Shown here: piece by piece, positions 8,418-18,130 of the stretch
How the letters are laid out: each line of letters opens with the position of its first letter
Numbering within the stretch: position 1 is the stretch's first letter
DNA from: Streptomyces sp. TRM68416
GTDB lineage: Bacteria; Actinomycetota; Actinomycetes; Streptomycetales; Streptomycetaceae
DNA: 64,000 nt
NCBI RefSeq assembly: GCF_014596915.1
Contig: NZ_JACVWU010000022.1
Coordinates: 102,022 to 166,021, forward strand
Direction of reading: 5' to 3'
Notes under the pieces: generated by a model
Told to the model about the DNA's origin: nothing
The model's input: only the letters and a program-made list of their open reading frames with translations
Databases searched by the model: none
Made by a program: the position numbers and the translations under genes

Positions 8418-8438
8418 GACAGATACCTGAGACAGATA
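8413..8438. repeat. Two perfect 13-bp tandem copies across a stop codon, then a palindrome
   Basis: CCTGAGACAGATA occurs twice head to tail (8413-8425 and 8426-8438). The first copy contains the TGA stop of the phosphatase gene. CAGGCGCCTG, a perfect 10-bp palindrome, follows at 8439-8448 in the 59-bp convergent gap and may help terminate transcription. Confidence 0.75.
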
Positions 8439-8476
8439 CAGGCGCCTGTGGAGAAGGACTTCAGCCCAGGGGTTCC

Positions 8477-9967
8477 TTACGCCCGTGCCGTGTTGCCGCC
8501 CTTCGCCGGCTTCGGCAGCGCCACCCTGATCTCCTCCCGCAGCTCGTGGATCTTCGGATAGCTGGAGTACTCCGCGGTCAGCCGGTACATCTCCCGCAAC
8601 CGGTCCCAGGTGCGGTGGGAGGAGTTGGAGCCCATCGACACCAGGGCCAGGCGCGCGTACCGGTCGGCCTGTTCGGGGTCGTCGGCGATGAAGCAGGCGG
8701 AGGCCATGGACAGGAAGTCGAAGATCTTCGATCGCTGCCGTCCGTCGACCCGCAGGGCCAGGGCCTTCTCCGCGTAGTGCTGGGCGTGCACGGCCGCGTT
8801 CGGCTCGTGCTCCGCCAGTGTGCGGTAGGCCAGGGCCTGCATGCCGTACAGGTCCTCCTCCTTGAAGGTCTGCATCCAGCTCGGCGCAGGCACGTCCCCC
8901 TTGTCGGAGACGAAGAGGTCCTCCGCCTGTCCCAGCGTGCGGCGCATCGCCTGGCCCTTGCCCATCGAGGCCTGTGCCCAGGCCTCGATGGTGTAGAGCA
9001 TCGCCCGGGTCCGCGGCAGCACCTCGGCGCCGGAGCCGGACTGGGCGAGCTTCATCAGGTCCAGCGCGTCGTCGGGCCGGCCCAGGTGCACCATCTGGCG
9101 AGCCGCTCGGGAGAGCGCCTCCCCGGCGCGTGGCCGGTCGCCGCCCTCACGGGCCGCGTGGGCGGCGATGACGAAGTACTTCTGGGCCGTGGGCTCCAGG
9201 CCGACGTCGTGCGACATCCAGCCCGCGAGGACGGCGAGGTTGGCGGCGACGCCCCACAGGCGCCGTTGGAGGTGTTCGGGATGGCGGTAGGCGAGGATGC
9301 CGCCCACTTCGTTGAGCTGTCCCACGACCGCCTTGCGTTGCAGCCCGCCTCCGCGGGCCGCGTCCCAGGCGCGGAACACCTCGACCGAGCGCTCCAGTTC
9401 CTCGATCTCCTGCGACCCGATGGGGGCGGCCTCGTAGCGGTCGAACCCAGCGGGGTCGGCGTGCAGGGGATCGGTGAAGCGGGGAGCGTCGGCTTTCAGG
9501 GTGGGGTCGGTGTGCAGCCAGTCGTGCATGGCGCTGCTGAGTGCTGATCCCGCGGCGAGCGCGGCACCCGCGCCCACCAAGCCGCGTCGGTTGAGCATGA
9601 GGTCCATTCCCGTGAATTCGGTGAGGACCGCGGCCGTCCGCTCGGGCGCCCACGGCACACCGTCGGGATGTTCCACATTCCCGCCGCTCTGCCGTTTCCC
9701 CGCACGCCCGTGCCGGACCAGACCGAGGTCCTCAATGGTCACGACACGGCCGAGTCGCTCGGTGAACAGGGCCGCCAGCACCCTCGGCACGGGATCGCGG
9801 GGGATCTCCCCCATGTCGATCCAGCGCCGTACCCGCGAGGTGTCGGTCGACAGCTGGGGGTGGCCCATGGCCGCCGCCTGCCGGTTGACCAGCCTCGCAA
9901 GTTCGCCCTTGGACCAGCCGGCCAGGCCGAACAGGTCCGAAAGGCGGGTGTTGGGTTGTCCGCTCAC
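8477..9967 (-). CDS. NsdA/NsdB-like tetratricopeptide differentiation regulator
   Basis: A 496-residue protein with the layout of the Streptomyces NsdA/NsdB family, negative regulators of morphological differentiation and antibiotic production. The N-terminus has a Cro-like helix-turn-helix region (LFGLAGWSKGELARLVNR ... STDTSRVRRWIDMGEIPRDP). A middle segment MLNRRGLVGAGAALAAGSAL follows, then a long all-helical TPR-like C-terminal half (LNEVGGILAYRHPE, REGGDRPRAGEALSRAARQM, YRTLAEHEPNAAVHAQHYAE). The GTG at 9967 is preceded by GGGGG. It is divergent from the phosphotransferase-fold gene, with a repeat-bearing control region between. I assign the family, not the exact orthologue. Confidence 0.82.
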   Translation of the reverse strand: MSGQPNTRLSDLFGLAGWSKGELARLVNRQAAAMGHPQLSTDTSRVRRWIDMGEIPRDPVPRVLAALFTERLGRVVTIEDLGLVRHGRAGKRQSGGNVEHPDGVPWAPERTAAVLTEFTGMDLMLNRRGLVGAGAALAAGSALSSAMHDWLHTDPTLKADAPRFTDPLHADPAGFDRYEAAPIGSQEIEELERSVEVFRAWDAARGGGLQRKAVVGQLNEVGGILAYRHPEHLQRRLWGVAANLAVLAGWMSHDVGLEPTAQKYFVIAAHAAREGGDRPRAGEALSRAARQMVHLGRPDDALDLMKLAQSGSGAEVLPRTRAMLYTIEAWAQASMGKGQAMRRTLGQAEDLFVSDKGDVPAPSWMQTFKEEDLYGMQALAYRTLAEHEPNAAVHAQHYAEKALALRVDGRQRSKIFDFLSMASACFIADDPEQADRYARLALVSMGSNSSHRTWDRLREMYRLTAEYSSYPKIHELREEIRVALPKPAKGGNTARA

Positions 9968-10030
9968 GTCAAGCCCCCAGGTTCTCGGCTGAGTTGACAG
10001 TAGCCCGGGGAGAGTTGCCGGGCGACTATT

Positions 10031-10069
10031 CGCCAGGGTTCGCCAGGGTGCGCCAGATGGTGTGCCAGT
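10031..10069. repeat. Four phased 10-bp direct repeats (CGCCAGGGTK-like)
   Basis: CGCCAGGGTT, CGCCAGGGTG, CGCCAGATGG and the weaker TGTGCCAGTG follow one another at a 10-bp period, close to one helical turn. They lie about 65-100 bp upstream of the NsdA/NsdB-like start, in the divergent region. A further GGGTGCACCC palindrome lies at 10142-10151. Cooperative binding of a regulator on one DNA face is a reasonable inference. Confidence 0.7.
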
Positions 10070-10222
10070 GGGCGACGGGTGTCAGGTAGATATGCGCCAC
10101 CCCGACCCGGTCACCACCCGGCAACACCGGTGCATTCCCCAGGGTGCACCCGGGCGTCCGGGTCGGGCAGGCGTTCGCGCTTCAGCAGGCACAGCAGGCA
10201 CACGAAGGGATCTGTTTCGCCC

Positions 10223-11362
10223 ATGTACGCAGCATCGTCCTCCGTGTCCGCCCCGCCCCGGACGCTGCACCCCCGCCCGGCGGGCAGCGGCCCCTACCTC
10301 GACCCCGCCCGTCCGGCGGCGCCCGTCCTCGGAGCGGGCCGGCCGCGGCGCACCGCGGGGCTCGGCACCCCACCGCTCAGCGGGAGACTCGACTTGTCCG
10401 GCCCCCAGGGCGCCCAGCTGCGTACGGCCATCGCGTCCGTGCACCGGATCTGCCCGGAGTTCGCTCCGGTGCAGGTGCTGCGCCGGAGCGGCCGGTCCGT
10501 GCTCCTCGTGGGGACGACAGGACGCAGCACGGCCGTCGCCAAGTGTTTACTGGACCACTCCCCCGCGTGGGCGGAGCGGATCCGGCACGAGATAGCTGCC
10601 TACCGCTCGTTCGTCCGGCACCGCCCCCCGGTGCGGGTGCCCCGGCTGATCGCGGCGGACCCGGACAACTGCACGCTGGTGATCGAGCGGATGCCCGGAC
10701 GGGTGGCGGCACTGCAGCGGCACCCCACGGAGGCTCCGTCGCGCGCCGACATCAGGGCGGCCCTCGCCTCGGTCTGCCGACTCAACGCCTGGCGGCCGCC
10801 GGCGGGCACCTTCGACGCGCCGCTGGACTACGCGGCCCGGATCGCCCGCTACCACGAGCTGGGTCTGCTCACCGACCGGGACATGGGCGACCTGCAGAAG
10901 CTGCTGCACGGCATCGCGCACGCGGCGGGCCGCCAGGGCATGGGCCAGTTCAACCACGGCGACGCCCTGCTCTCCAACATCCTGCTGTCCCCGGCCGGTC
11001 CAGTGCTGGTGGACTGGGAGCACGCGGGCTGGTACCTGCCGGGCTACGACCTGGCGGTGCTCTGGTCGGTCCTCGGTGACGCCCCGGTGGCCCGGCGGCA
11101 GATCAGCCAGATCGCCCAGTCGGCGGGCCCGGCCTCGCGGGACGCGTTCCTGGTGAACCTGATGCTCGTACTGACCCGCGAGATCCGTACCTACGAGATG
11201 GCCGTGCAGCGTTCGATGCACGACGCGGCCCCGGCGGCACCGGGAGTGGCCCACCCAGGTGCTGCGCCGTCCGGCGAGGAACAGCGGCTGTTGCTCAGGC
11301 GGCTGCACGACGACTGCCAGATGGCCCGACGGGCCGTCCGCGCGGCGGTCGGTACTCGCTGA
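10223..11362 (+). CDS. Aminoglycoside-phosphotransferase-fold (APH) kinase-like protein
   Basis: A 379-residue protein with the APH/choline-kinase fold. After a Pro-rich ~55-residue leader come a nucleotide-binding region with VAKCLLDHSP, the acidic-partner helix ERIRHEIAAYRSF, then the catalytic loop GQFNHGDALLSNILLSPAG and the metal-binding VLVDWEHAGWYLPGYDLA (the DxD/DWE pattern). The substrate is unknown; most actinobacterial members of this type are not resistance enzymes. The ATG at 10223 follows a GAAGGGA site by about 12 nt, slightly far. Its divergent pairing with the NsdA/NsdB-like gene suggests a shared regulatory role. Confidence 0.75.
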   Translation: MYAASSSVSAPPRTLHPRPAGSGPYLDPARPAAPVLGAGRPRRTAGLGTPPLSGRLDLSGPQGAQLRTAIASVHRICPEFAPVQVLRRSGRSVLLVGTTGRSTAVAKCLLDHSPAWAERIRHEIAAYRSFVRHRPPVRVPRLIAADPDNCTLVIERMPGRVAALQRHPTEAPSRADIRAALASVCRLNAWRPPAGTFDAPLDYAARIARYHELGLLTDRDMGDLQKLLHGIAHAAGRQGMGQFNHGDALLSNILLSPAGPVLVDWEHAGWYLPGYDLAVLWSVLGDAPVARRQISQIAQSAGPASRDAFLVNLMLVLTREIRTYEMAVQRSMHDAAPAAPGVAHPGAAPSGEEQRLLLRRLHDDCQMARRAVRAAVGTR

Positions 11363-11671
11363 CGGGGATGACGGTCCGCGGTGCGCCCGGGACAGCGGCG
11401 CGCCGCGGACCTTCGTATGCCCGGACGCGTCTGCCCTTCGTACGCCCCGGTGCGTCTGCCCTTCGTATGCCCTGACGCGTCTGCCCCTGGGGGTACGCCA
11501 CTGGCGTCCCGCAGGTCCGGCGGGCCCCCTCGCGAAACTCCCGGGAACCGTGGTTGACAAGGGAATTGTCCTGTCCCTGGGCATGATTGACGGATCGTCG
11601 GAGAGCCGGTACCGCTGACGCACGCCCGGCCCCGCACGGCTCGTCGCGCCCGACCGCCCCAGGAGGCTGCA
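11363..11671. other. 309-bp gap: 25-bp tandem repeats and upstream region of the amidase
   Basis: The left half holds the three 25-bp repeats described separately. The right half (about 11550-11640) contains a TTGACA-like hexamer (ttgacaaggg) at about 11553, then aattgtcctg, and should carry the amidase promoter. No gene is recognised in it. Confidence 0.5.
11411..11485. repeat. Three 25-bp tandem repeats
   Basis: Units 11411-11435, 11436-11460 and 11461-11485 are all exactly 25 bp. They share CTTCGTAYGCCCn at the left and GCGTCTGCC at the right, with one to five differences between units. They begin about 50 bp after the stop of the APH-fold gene. Confidence 0.88.
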
Positions 11672-13618
11672 TTGCGTGGATCCGTCACCGTCCCAAAACG
11701 TGCCGCCGCAGCGGTGGCGGGTACGGCGCTGCTGCTGCCGCTGCTGGGCGCGGCCCCGTCGGCCCCTCCCGGCGCCGAGGCGTCCGCGAGCCGCCTCCAG
11801 TCGGCGTTCGGCGCGGCGGCGGCCGAGTACGGGGTGCCGCTGAGCGTGCTGCTGGGCGTCTCCTACCTCCAGTCCCGCTGGGACGCGCACGCCGGGGCGC
11901 CGAGCGTCACCGGCGGCTACGGTCCGATGCACCTCACCGACGCGCGTACCGCGCTTGCCGGGGCGGTCCATCACAGCGAGGGCACGGAGGACGCCCGCGG
12001 CGACCAGGCCCGTGCGCCGCTCGTGCCCGAGGAGCGGATCCCGCAGAGCGGCGAGATCCCGGCCCGTCTCAGGACGCTGCCGAAGGCCGCGGAGCTGACC
12101 GGGCTGAGCACGGCACGGCTCCGCGAAGACCCGGCCGCCAACGTGGCCGGGGGTGCCGCCCTCCTCGCCGCCGCCCAGCGGGAGCTGGGCGAGCCGGCGA
12201 GCGCGGACCCGGCGGACTGGTACGGGGCGGTGGCCCTGTTCTCCGGCGCCGACGACCGCGCGACGGCGGCGGCGTACGCGAACGACGTCTTCGGCGTGAT
12301 CCGCACCGGCGGTGAGCGCGTCACCGACGCCGGTCAGCGGGTGGTGCTGGCGGCGCAGCCGGGTCTGCGGCCCGACACCGCCGCCCTGGCGGGCGCGGGG
12401 CTGCGCGCTCCGGCCGCCGGTGACACGGAGTGCCCGGCATCGGTGCCCTGCGAGTGGATCCCGGCGCCGTACGAGGAGTTCGGGGACGACGACTACGGCA
12501 ACCACGACCTGGGCGACCGTCCGGCGTCCCAGAAGATCGAGTACATCGTCGTCCATGACACCGAGGGCCGCTGGGAAGGCGTCCTCAACATGGTCCAGGA
12601 CCCCACGTATGTGTCGTGGCACTACTCGCTGCGCTCCACGGACGGCCATGTCGCGCAACATGTGAAGGCCGAGGACGTGGGCTGGCACGCGGGCAACTGG
12701 TATGTCAACGCCAAGTCCATCGGGCTGGAGCACGAGGGCTTCCTCGCGCAGCCGGACGCCTGGTACACGGAGGCGATGTACCGCTCCTCGGCCCGCCTGG
12801 TGAAGTACCTCGCGCGGAAGTACGGCATCCCGCTCGACCGGCAGCACATCCTGGGCCACGACACGGTGCCGGGGCCGACCGCGGCGACGGTCAGGAGCAT
12901 GCACACGGACCCGGGCCCGTACTGGGACTGGCGGCACTACTTCGAGCTGCTGGGCCGCCCCTTCGGCCCGACCGCCGGGCAGGACGGCGGCATGGTGACG
13001 ATCCGCCCGGACTACGCCACGCACCACCCGGTGTTCACGGGCTGCGCGGCGGCGGGCGAGCCGTGCGCGGCGCACGGTTCGAGCGCGGTGCGGCTGTACT
13101 CGGGGCCGGGGACGTCGTACCCGCTGATCAAGGACATCGGCCTGGGCTCGACTCCCGGCACGGGCGTGAACGATCTCTCGTCCCGGGTCTCCACCGGTCA
13201 GCAGTTCGCGGTCGCGGGCCGGGACGGCGACTGGACGGCGATCTGGTACCTGGGGCAGAAGGCGTGGTTCGAGAACCCGGCGCAGGCACCCACGGCGGTG
13301 AACGCGACGGGTCCGGTGGTGACGCCGAAGGACGGCCGCGACAGCGTCCCGGTCTACGGCCGCGCCTACCCGGAGGCCTCCGCCTACCCGGCCGGGGTAC
13401 CCGCCCAGCCGGTGTCCCCGCTGCCGTACCAACTGCTCAAGGGGCAGAAGTACGTGGTCGGGGGCGCGGTGCCGGGCGAGTACTACTACGCGGTCACCTT
13501 CGACGCGGCCTCGCACCGGGTCGTGGTCGGTGAGGACCTGTACTACGAGATCCAGTTCGGGCACCGCGTGGCGTTCGTACGGGCCGCGGACGTACGGGTG
13601 GTGCCCGCGGCCGGGTAG
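11672..13618 (+). CDS. Secreted N-acetylmuramoyl-L-alanine amidase with accessory domains
   Basis: A 648-residue exported cell-wall hydrolase. TTG 11672 is the start: AGGAGG (11661-11666) lies 5 nt upstream and no better codon exists. A signal peptide (PKRAAAAVAGTALLLPLLGA) leads into a lytic-transglycosylase-like helical region (about residues 40-170; LLGVSYLQSRWDAHAG). The amidase_2 core begins near residue 285, with the zinc and catalytic motifs EYIVVHDTEGRW, SWHYSLRSTDGHVAQHV, IGLEHEGFL and HILGHDTVPGP. The C-terminal ~200 residues contain SH3-like wall-binding modules (AVRLYSGPGTSYPLI; DSVPVYGRAYPEASAY). It likely cleaves the stem peptide from MurNAc during growth or sporulation. Confidence 0.9.
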   Translation: MRGSVTVPKRAAAAVAGTALLLPLLGAAPSAPPGAEASASRLQSAFGAAAAEYGVPLSVLLGVSYLQSRWDAHAGAPSVTGGYGPMHLTDARTALAGAVHHSEGTEDARGDQARAPLVPEERIPQSGEIPARLRTLPKAAELTGLSTARLREDPAANVAGGAALLAAAQRELGEPASADPADWYGAVALFSGADDRATAAAYANDVFGVIRTGGERVTDAGQRVVLAAQPGLRPDTAALAGAGLRAPAAGDTECPASVPCEWIPAPYEEFGDDDYGNHDLGDRPASQKIEYIVVHDTEGRWEGVLNMVQDPTYVSWHYSLRSTDGHVAQHVKAEDVGWHAGNWYVNAKSIGLEHEGFLAQPDAWYTEAMYRSSARLVKYLARKYGIPLDRQHILGHDTVPGPTAATVRSMHTDPGPYWDWRHYFELLGRPFGPTAGQDGGMVTIRPDYATHHPVFTGCAAAGEPCAAHGSSAVRLYSGPGTSYPLIKDIGLGSTPGTGVNDLSSRVSTGQQFAVAGRDGDWTAIWYLGQKAWFENPAQAPTAVNATGPVVTPKDGRDSVPVYGRAYPEASAYPAGVPAQPVSPLPYQLLKGQKYVVGGAVPGEYYYAVTFDAASHRVVVGEDLYYEIQFGHRVAFVRAADVRVVPAAG

Positions 13619-13623
13619 CCGGG

Positions 13624-14121
13624 TCAGCCCTGCTGGAACAGCTCCGCGGGCAGGGGCTTCAGCAGGGCGTACAGGTCGTCGGTGATGGGGCGGTCCCAGG
13701 CGGCGATGGTCACCAGGACGTTGTCGCTGCGGTCGAACTGCACGCAGGAGATCCGGCTCTCGGAGAGCTTCAGCCGGCGCACGATCAGGAGGTTGTCGCC
13801 CTGCATGACGGGGACGTCCTCGGTGCCCACGACCCGGACCTCCTCGTCGTTGTCCAGGGCCAGCAGCAGTTGGGCCACCTCGAAGGGGATCTCGTCCTCG
13901 GCGATGTCCCGGGCCGGGGAGCCCTCCGGCAGATTGCCGATGATCATCGCGGGGCCGCGGCCGCCGAACAGGTCATAGCGGAGGAACACGCCCTGACAGC
14001 TGCCGTCGGGCGCGGGCAGCAGCCCGGCGCCGAGATTGCCGGGCCAGTCACCCGGGTCCATGGCCAGTACGTCGAAGTCGGGCCCGGCGGGCGTGGCGCT
14101 ACGGCGGCGGAGGAACGACAT
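13624..14121 (-). CDS. Conserved hypothetical protein (165 aa)
   Basis: A soluble protein of unknown function. It opens MSFLRRRSATPAGPDFDVLAMDPGDWPGN and contains LLPAPDGSCQGVFLRYDLFG and VQFDRSDNVLVTIAAWDRPI. No transmembrane segment, signal peptide or known catalytic motif is visible. The base composition matches the neighbours, and the gene ends 5 bp from the convergent amidase gene. I do not recognise the family beyond it looking like an ordinary vertically inherited streptomycete gene. Confidence 0.75.
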   Translation of the reverse strand: MSFLRRRSATPAGPDFDVLAMDPGDWPGNLGAGLLPAPDGSCQGVFLRYDLFGGRGPAMIIGNLPEGSPARDIAEDEIPFEVAQLLLALDNDEEVRVVGTEDVPVMQGDNLLIVRRLKLSESRISCVQFDRSDNVLVTIAAWDRPITDDLYALLKPLPAELFQQG

Positions 14122-14551
14122 GCCGCCATGGTACGTGCCCGCCCCTGCTCCGCGACGGCCGGGCGCCCCTCACCTCCGACTGCCCGTCGAAGGCATCCAC
14201 CGGTGCCGCACGGCCCGTTACCGACGAGTACACACGGATCGCCGGGGTCCTCACGGCTCGCCACCGGGCCCGGACACCCGAGCACCGGAACCGACCTGCC
14301 GACGGTGACAGCGCACCACCCGCGATGCGGGAACGCCGGAGCAGCGGAGTACCGCTGGCGAGGCGTGCCCGACGCTCGCCGTCGGGCCGGACACCAGGAC
14401 ACCCGGGGACCAGAACCGGCCTGCTGTCCGCCGCCGGCGAGCGGGCACCGGCCGCCCAAGCGACCCGCGCCACCTCCAGTGCGGGAGCGCCGGAGCAGCG
14501 CGGTCGGGGCAGCCGAGTACCGGTACCGGCGCGCGGTGGACGCGGGCCGGC
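14122..14551. other. 430-bp gene-free gap with a degenerate duplication
   Basis: No convincing gene was found on either strand; short open frames here lack coding features. Two related blocks occur. GGACACCCGaGcACCgGAAC (from 14272) matches GGACACCCGgGgACCaGAAC (from 14398). GAtGCGGGAaCGCCGGAGCA (from 14324) matches GtGCGGGAgCGCCGGAGCA (from about 14480). The spacing differs by about 29 bp between the two matches, so this looks like an old imperfect tandem duplication of about 130-155 bp. Confidence 0.6.
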
Positions 14552-15457
14552 TCAGTCCTCCGGCGGTGTCGGGGGGATCACCGCGACGGGGCTTGCCGCG
14601 TGGAGGAGTACGGCCTGGGTGACGGAGCCGAGGATGCGGGTGGGCGCGAGGAGGCGGCGGCGGTGGCGGCCGACGACGGTGAGGGTGGCGTTCTTGGAGG
14701 CGGCGACGAGGTGACCGGCCGCGTCGCCGGGGGCCACGTAGGGCTCGGCTTGCACGTCCGGGTGGCGTTTGCGGTGGGCGGCGAGGAAGCCCTCGGCGAG
14801 GGTGCGGGTCTCGTTCTCGACGGCTTCCTGGTCCACGGCCGGCGGGACGATCTGTCCGGGGGCCGCGGTCCACACCTGCACCGGCCACGGGTAGGCGGCC
14901 ACGGCCTGGACGCGGGCGCCGCGCCGGTCGGCCTCGGCGAAGGCGAAGCCGAGTGCGGCCTCGTCGGGGCTGTCGACCTGGAGGCCGACGACCACCCGGG
15001 GCCCGGGGCCGGCGGGCACGCCGTCGTGCACCTCGCGTCCGGGCCGGGGCACCACGACGACGGGGCACTCGGAGTCGCGGGCGGCGGCCATGCCGTTGGA
15101 ACCGAGCAGGAGGCTGGCGAAGCCGCCCCGGCCGCGCGAGCCGAGGACCAGCAGTTGGGCGGTGGAGCCCAGTTCGGGCAGGACGGCGCCGGGTGCGCCC
15201 TCCAGGCCGAGGTACTCCATCACCGGCCGGTCGGGCAGGCCCGCGAGGTAGGTGCGCACCTGGTCGAGGACCGGGTCGTCGTCCTGGTCGGCGGGCCCGG
15301 CCACCAGCACGTCGGCCTGCATCCAGGCGGCGTACTGCCGTACATGGACCACCCGCAGCGGCGCCCCGCGTCCGCGGGCGGCGTCGAGGGCCCAGTCCAG
15401 GGCCCGCATGCTGTCGTCCGAACCGTCGACCGCCGCGATGACCGGCAGGGTGCTCAT
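14552..15457 (-). CDS. Universal stress protein, tandem UspA domains
   Basis: A 301-residue protein made of two UspA folds (residues about 5-140 and 152-297). Domain 1 has the ATP-binding signature LVLGSRGRGGFASLLLGSNG. Domain 2 carries a weaker version, LTVVGRHRRRLLAPTRILGS. Such two-domain USPs in actinobacteria are typical members of hypoxia/dormancy regulons. The ATG at 15457 is preceded by GGAGGTGAGGAA. It stands alone, transcribed away from the DUF397 gene. I see no clear DosR-type palindrome immediately upstream, unlike the USP at 36.3 kb. Confidence 0.92.
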   Translation of the reverse strand: MSTLPVIAAVDGSDDSMRALDWALDAARGRGAPLRVVHVRQYAAWMQADVLVAGPADQDDDPVLDQVRTYLAGLPDRPVMEYLGLEGAPGAVLPELGSTAQLLVLGSRGRGGFASLLLGSNGMAAARDSECPVVVVPRPGREVHDGVPAGPGPRVVVGLQVDSPDEAALGFAFAEADRRGARVQAVAAYPWPVQVWTAAPGQIVPPAVDQEAVENETRTLAEGFLAAHRKRHPDVQAEPYVAPGDAAGHLVAASKNATLTVVGRHRRRLLAPTRILGSVTQAVLLHAASPVAVIPPTPPED

Positions 15458-15595
15458 GGGTTCCTCACCTCCGGAGTACGACCTTCCCCCCGGGGCCAGC
15501 CTCGCTCAGGCGTCCGGCCCTCGGGGTCGCTCATGGTCGCGTGTCCGGAAAAAGCGGCGAAACACCCCCGGATCGGCCCGCCAGATCGCGTCGGG

Positions 15596-15838
15596 TCACG
15601 TCAGGTCGAACTCGCCCTCCCGTGCCCCCGACACGAACGCCCCCCACTCGGCCGGAGTGAAGATCAGGGAAGGACTCTCCGGACGGCCGCTGTTGCGCAT
15701 CGCGATGAATCCCTCGACAAAGGCGATCTGGACATCTCCCAGACCGCGGCTGGTCGAGTGCCACTCGGCGCTGCTGAGGTCCAGCTCCGGCTTGTCCCAG
15801 CCCGTGAGTGGCTGCTGCTGGATGGTGCTCTCGGCCAC
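15596..15838 (-). CDS. DUF397-domain small protein
   Basis: An 80-residue protein starting at GTG 15838. It shows the DUF397 pattern: W..S..S (LDLSSAEWHSTSRGLGDVQI), a central VEGFIAMRNS and the C-terminal LIFTPAEWGAFVSGAREGEF. In streptomycetes DUF397 proteins usually neighbour a helix-turn-helix protein of the BldB/WhiJ regulatory type and act as its small partner. No such partner flanks this copy. Confidence 0.9.
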   Translation of the reverse strand: MAESTIQQQPLTGWDKPELDLSSAEWHSTSRGLGDVQIAFVEGFIAMRNSGRPESPSLIFTPAEWGAFVSGAREGEFDLT

Positions 15839-15923
15839 GTCCGTGCTCCTCCCGAATCCGCGTCGTCCGCGGCCAGCCTAGCGATCGGTTCGTGGCGCCA
15901 ACAGGCCACGTGAGGGGGACCTT

Positions 15924-17086
<1,163 letters not shown>

Positions 17087-17090
<4 letters not shown>

Positions 17091-18130
17091 CGCGGGTCCC
17101 CTTCCAGTACGGCGACCAGGTTCTGTTGCAGACAGGGGCCGGAGGTGGCGTGGGCGAGGGCGCGGTCGGACGCGCCCCGGTGGATGCGGGCGGCGGCCTC
17201 GCCGATGCGGGCGAGCCCGGCGGCCATGACCGGGTTGGCGGCGAGCGCGCCGCCGGACGGGTTGACGCCGACCTCGTCCCCGAGCCCGAGCGCCTTGCGC
17301 AGGACGACCTCCTGAGAGGTGAAGGGCGCGTGCAACTCGGCGGTGTCGACGGGCCGTTCGAAGGCGCCGGCCTTTTCGGCGGCGAGCCGGGTGGAGGGCG
17401 AGTCGGTGAGGTCGCGGACACCGAGGGAGTGAGCCTCGACGCGGTGGTCGATACCGCGGATCCAGGCGGGCCGTGCGCACAGCTCGCGGGCGCGGTCCCC
17501 GGCGGCGAGGATCACGGCGGCGGCGCCGTCGCCGACGGGCGGGCAGTCGCCGGTGCGCAGCGGCCGTACGGCGTACTCGCCGTGCGGCACGTCGCCCTTG
17601 AGCTGGGCGTGCGGGTTGTCGGTGGCGCGGCTGCGGGCGCCGATCGCGGCCAGGGTGGGCTCGTCCGTGTCGCCGGCGTCGATGAGTGCCTGGGCCTGGA
17701 GGGCGGCCAGGGCGATGGAGTCGGGCCAGAGGGGGGCGACGTAGTACGGGTCGAGCTGGCGGGTGAGGACGTCGCGCAGGGAGCCGGGTGAGGACTTGCC
17801 GTAGGCGTAGACGAGGGCGGTGTCGGCGTCGCCGGTCAGCAGTTTGGTCCAGGCCTCGTACAGGGCCCAGGCGCCGTCCATTTCGACGTGCGACTCGGAG
17901 ATGGGGGGCCAGGCGCCGACGCCGTCGAGGGCGAGGGTGAAGGAGAAGGCGCGGCCGGCGAGGTAGTCGCTGGAGCCGGAGCAGGTGAAGCCGATGTCGG
18001 CGGTCTTCAGCCCGGTCCGGTCGAGGACCTCGTGCAGGACCGGCATGAGCATCTCCACCTCGGAGAGGTCCTCGCTGGTGCGCCGGGTGTCGGTCTGGGC
18101 GAAGGCGACGACGGCGATCTCGCGGGTCAC
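17087..18130 (-). CDS. Second thiolase-fold lipid-transfer protein
   Basis: A 347-residue thiolase-fold protein from GTG 18130, which overlaps the DUF35 gene's stop by 4 nt (GTGA). It opens VTREIAVVAFAQTDTRRTSE. Motifs include FTCSGSSDYLAGRAFSFTLA, SESHVEMDGAWALYEAWTKL and the C-terminal NPSGGALAANPVMAAGLARI. As in its downstream neighbour, the GHP motif is replaced (ANPVMAAG) and there is no clear catalytic Cys. The two thiolase-fold proteins plus the DUF35 protein probably form one complex, as inferred from fusion-like gene order and overlaps. It could be an aldolase, a transferase or a scaffold. Confidence 0.83.
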
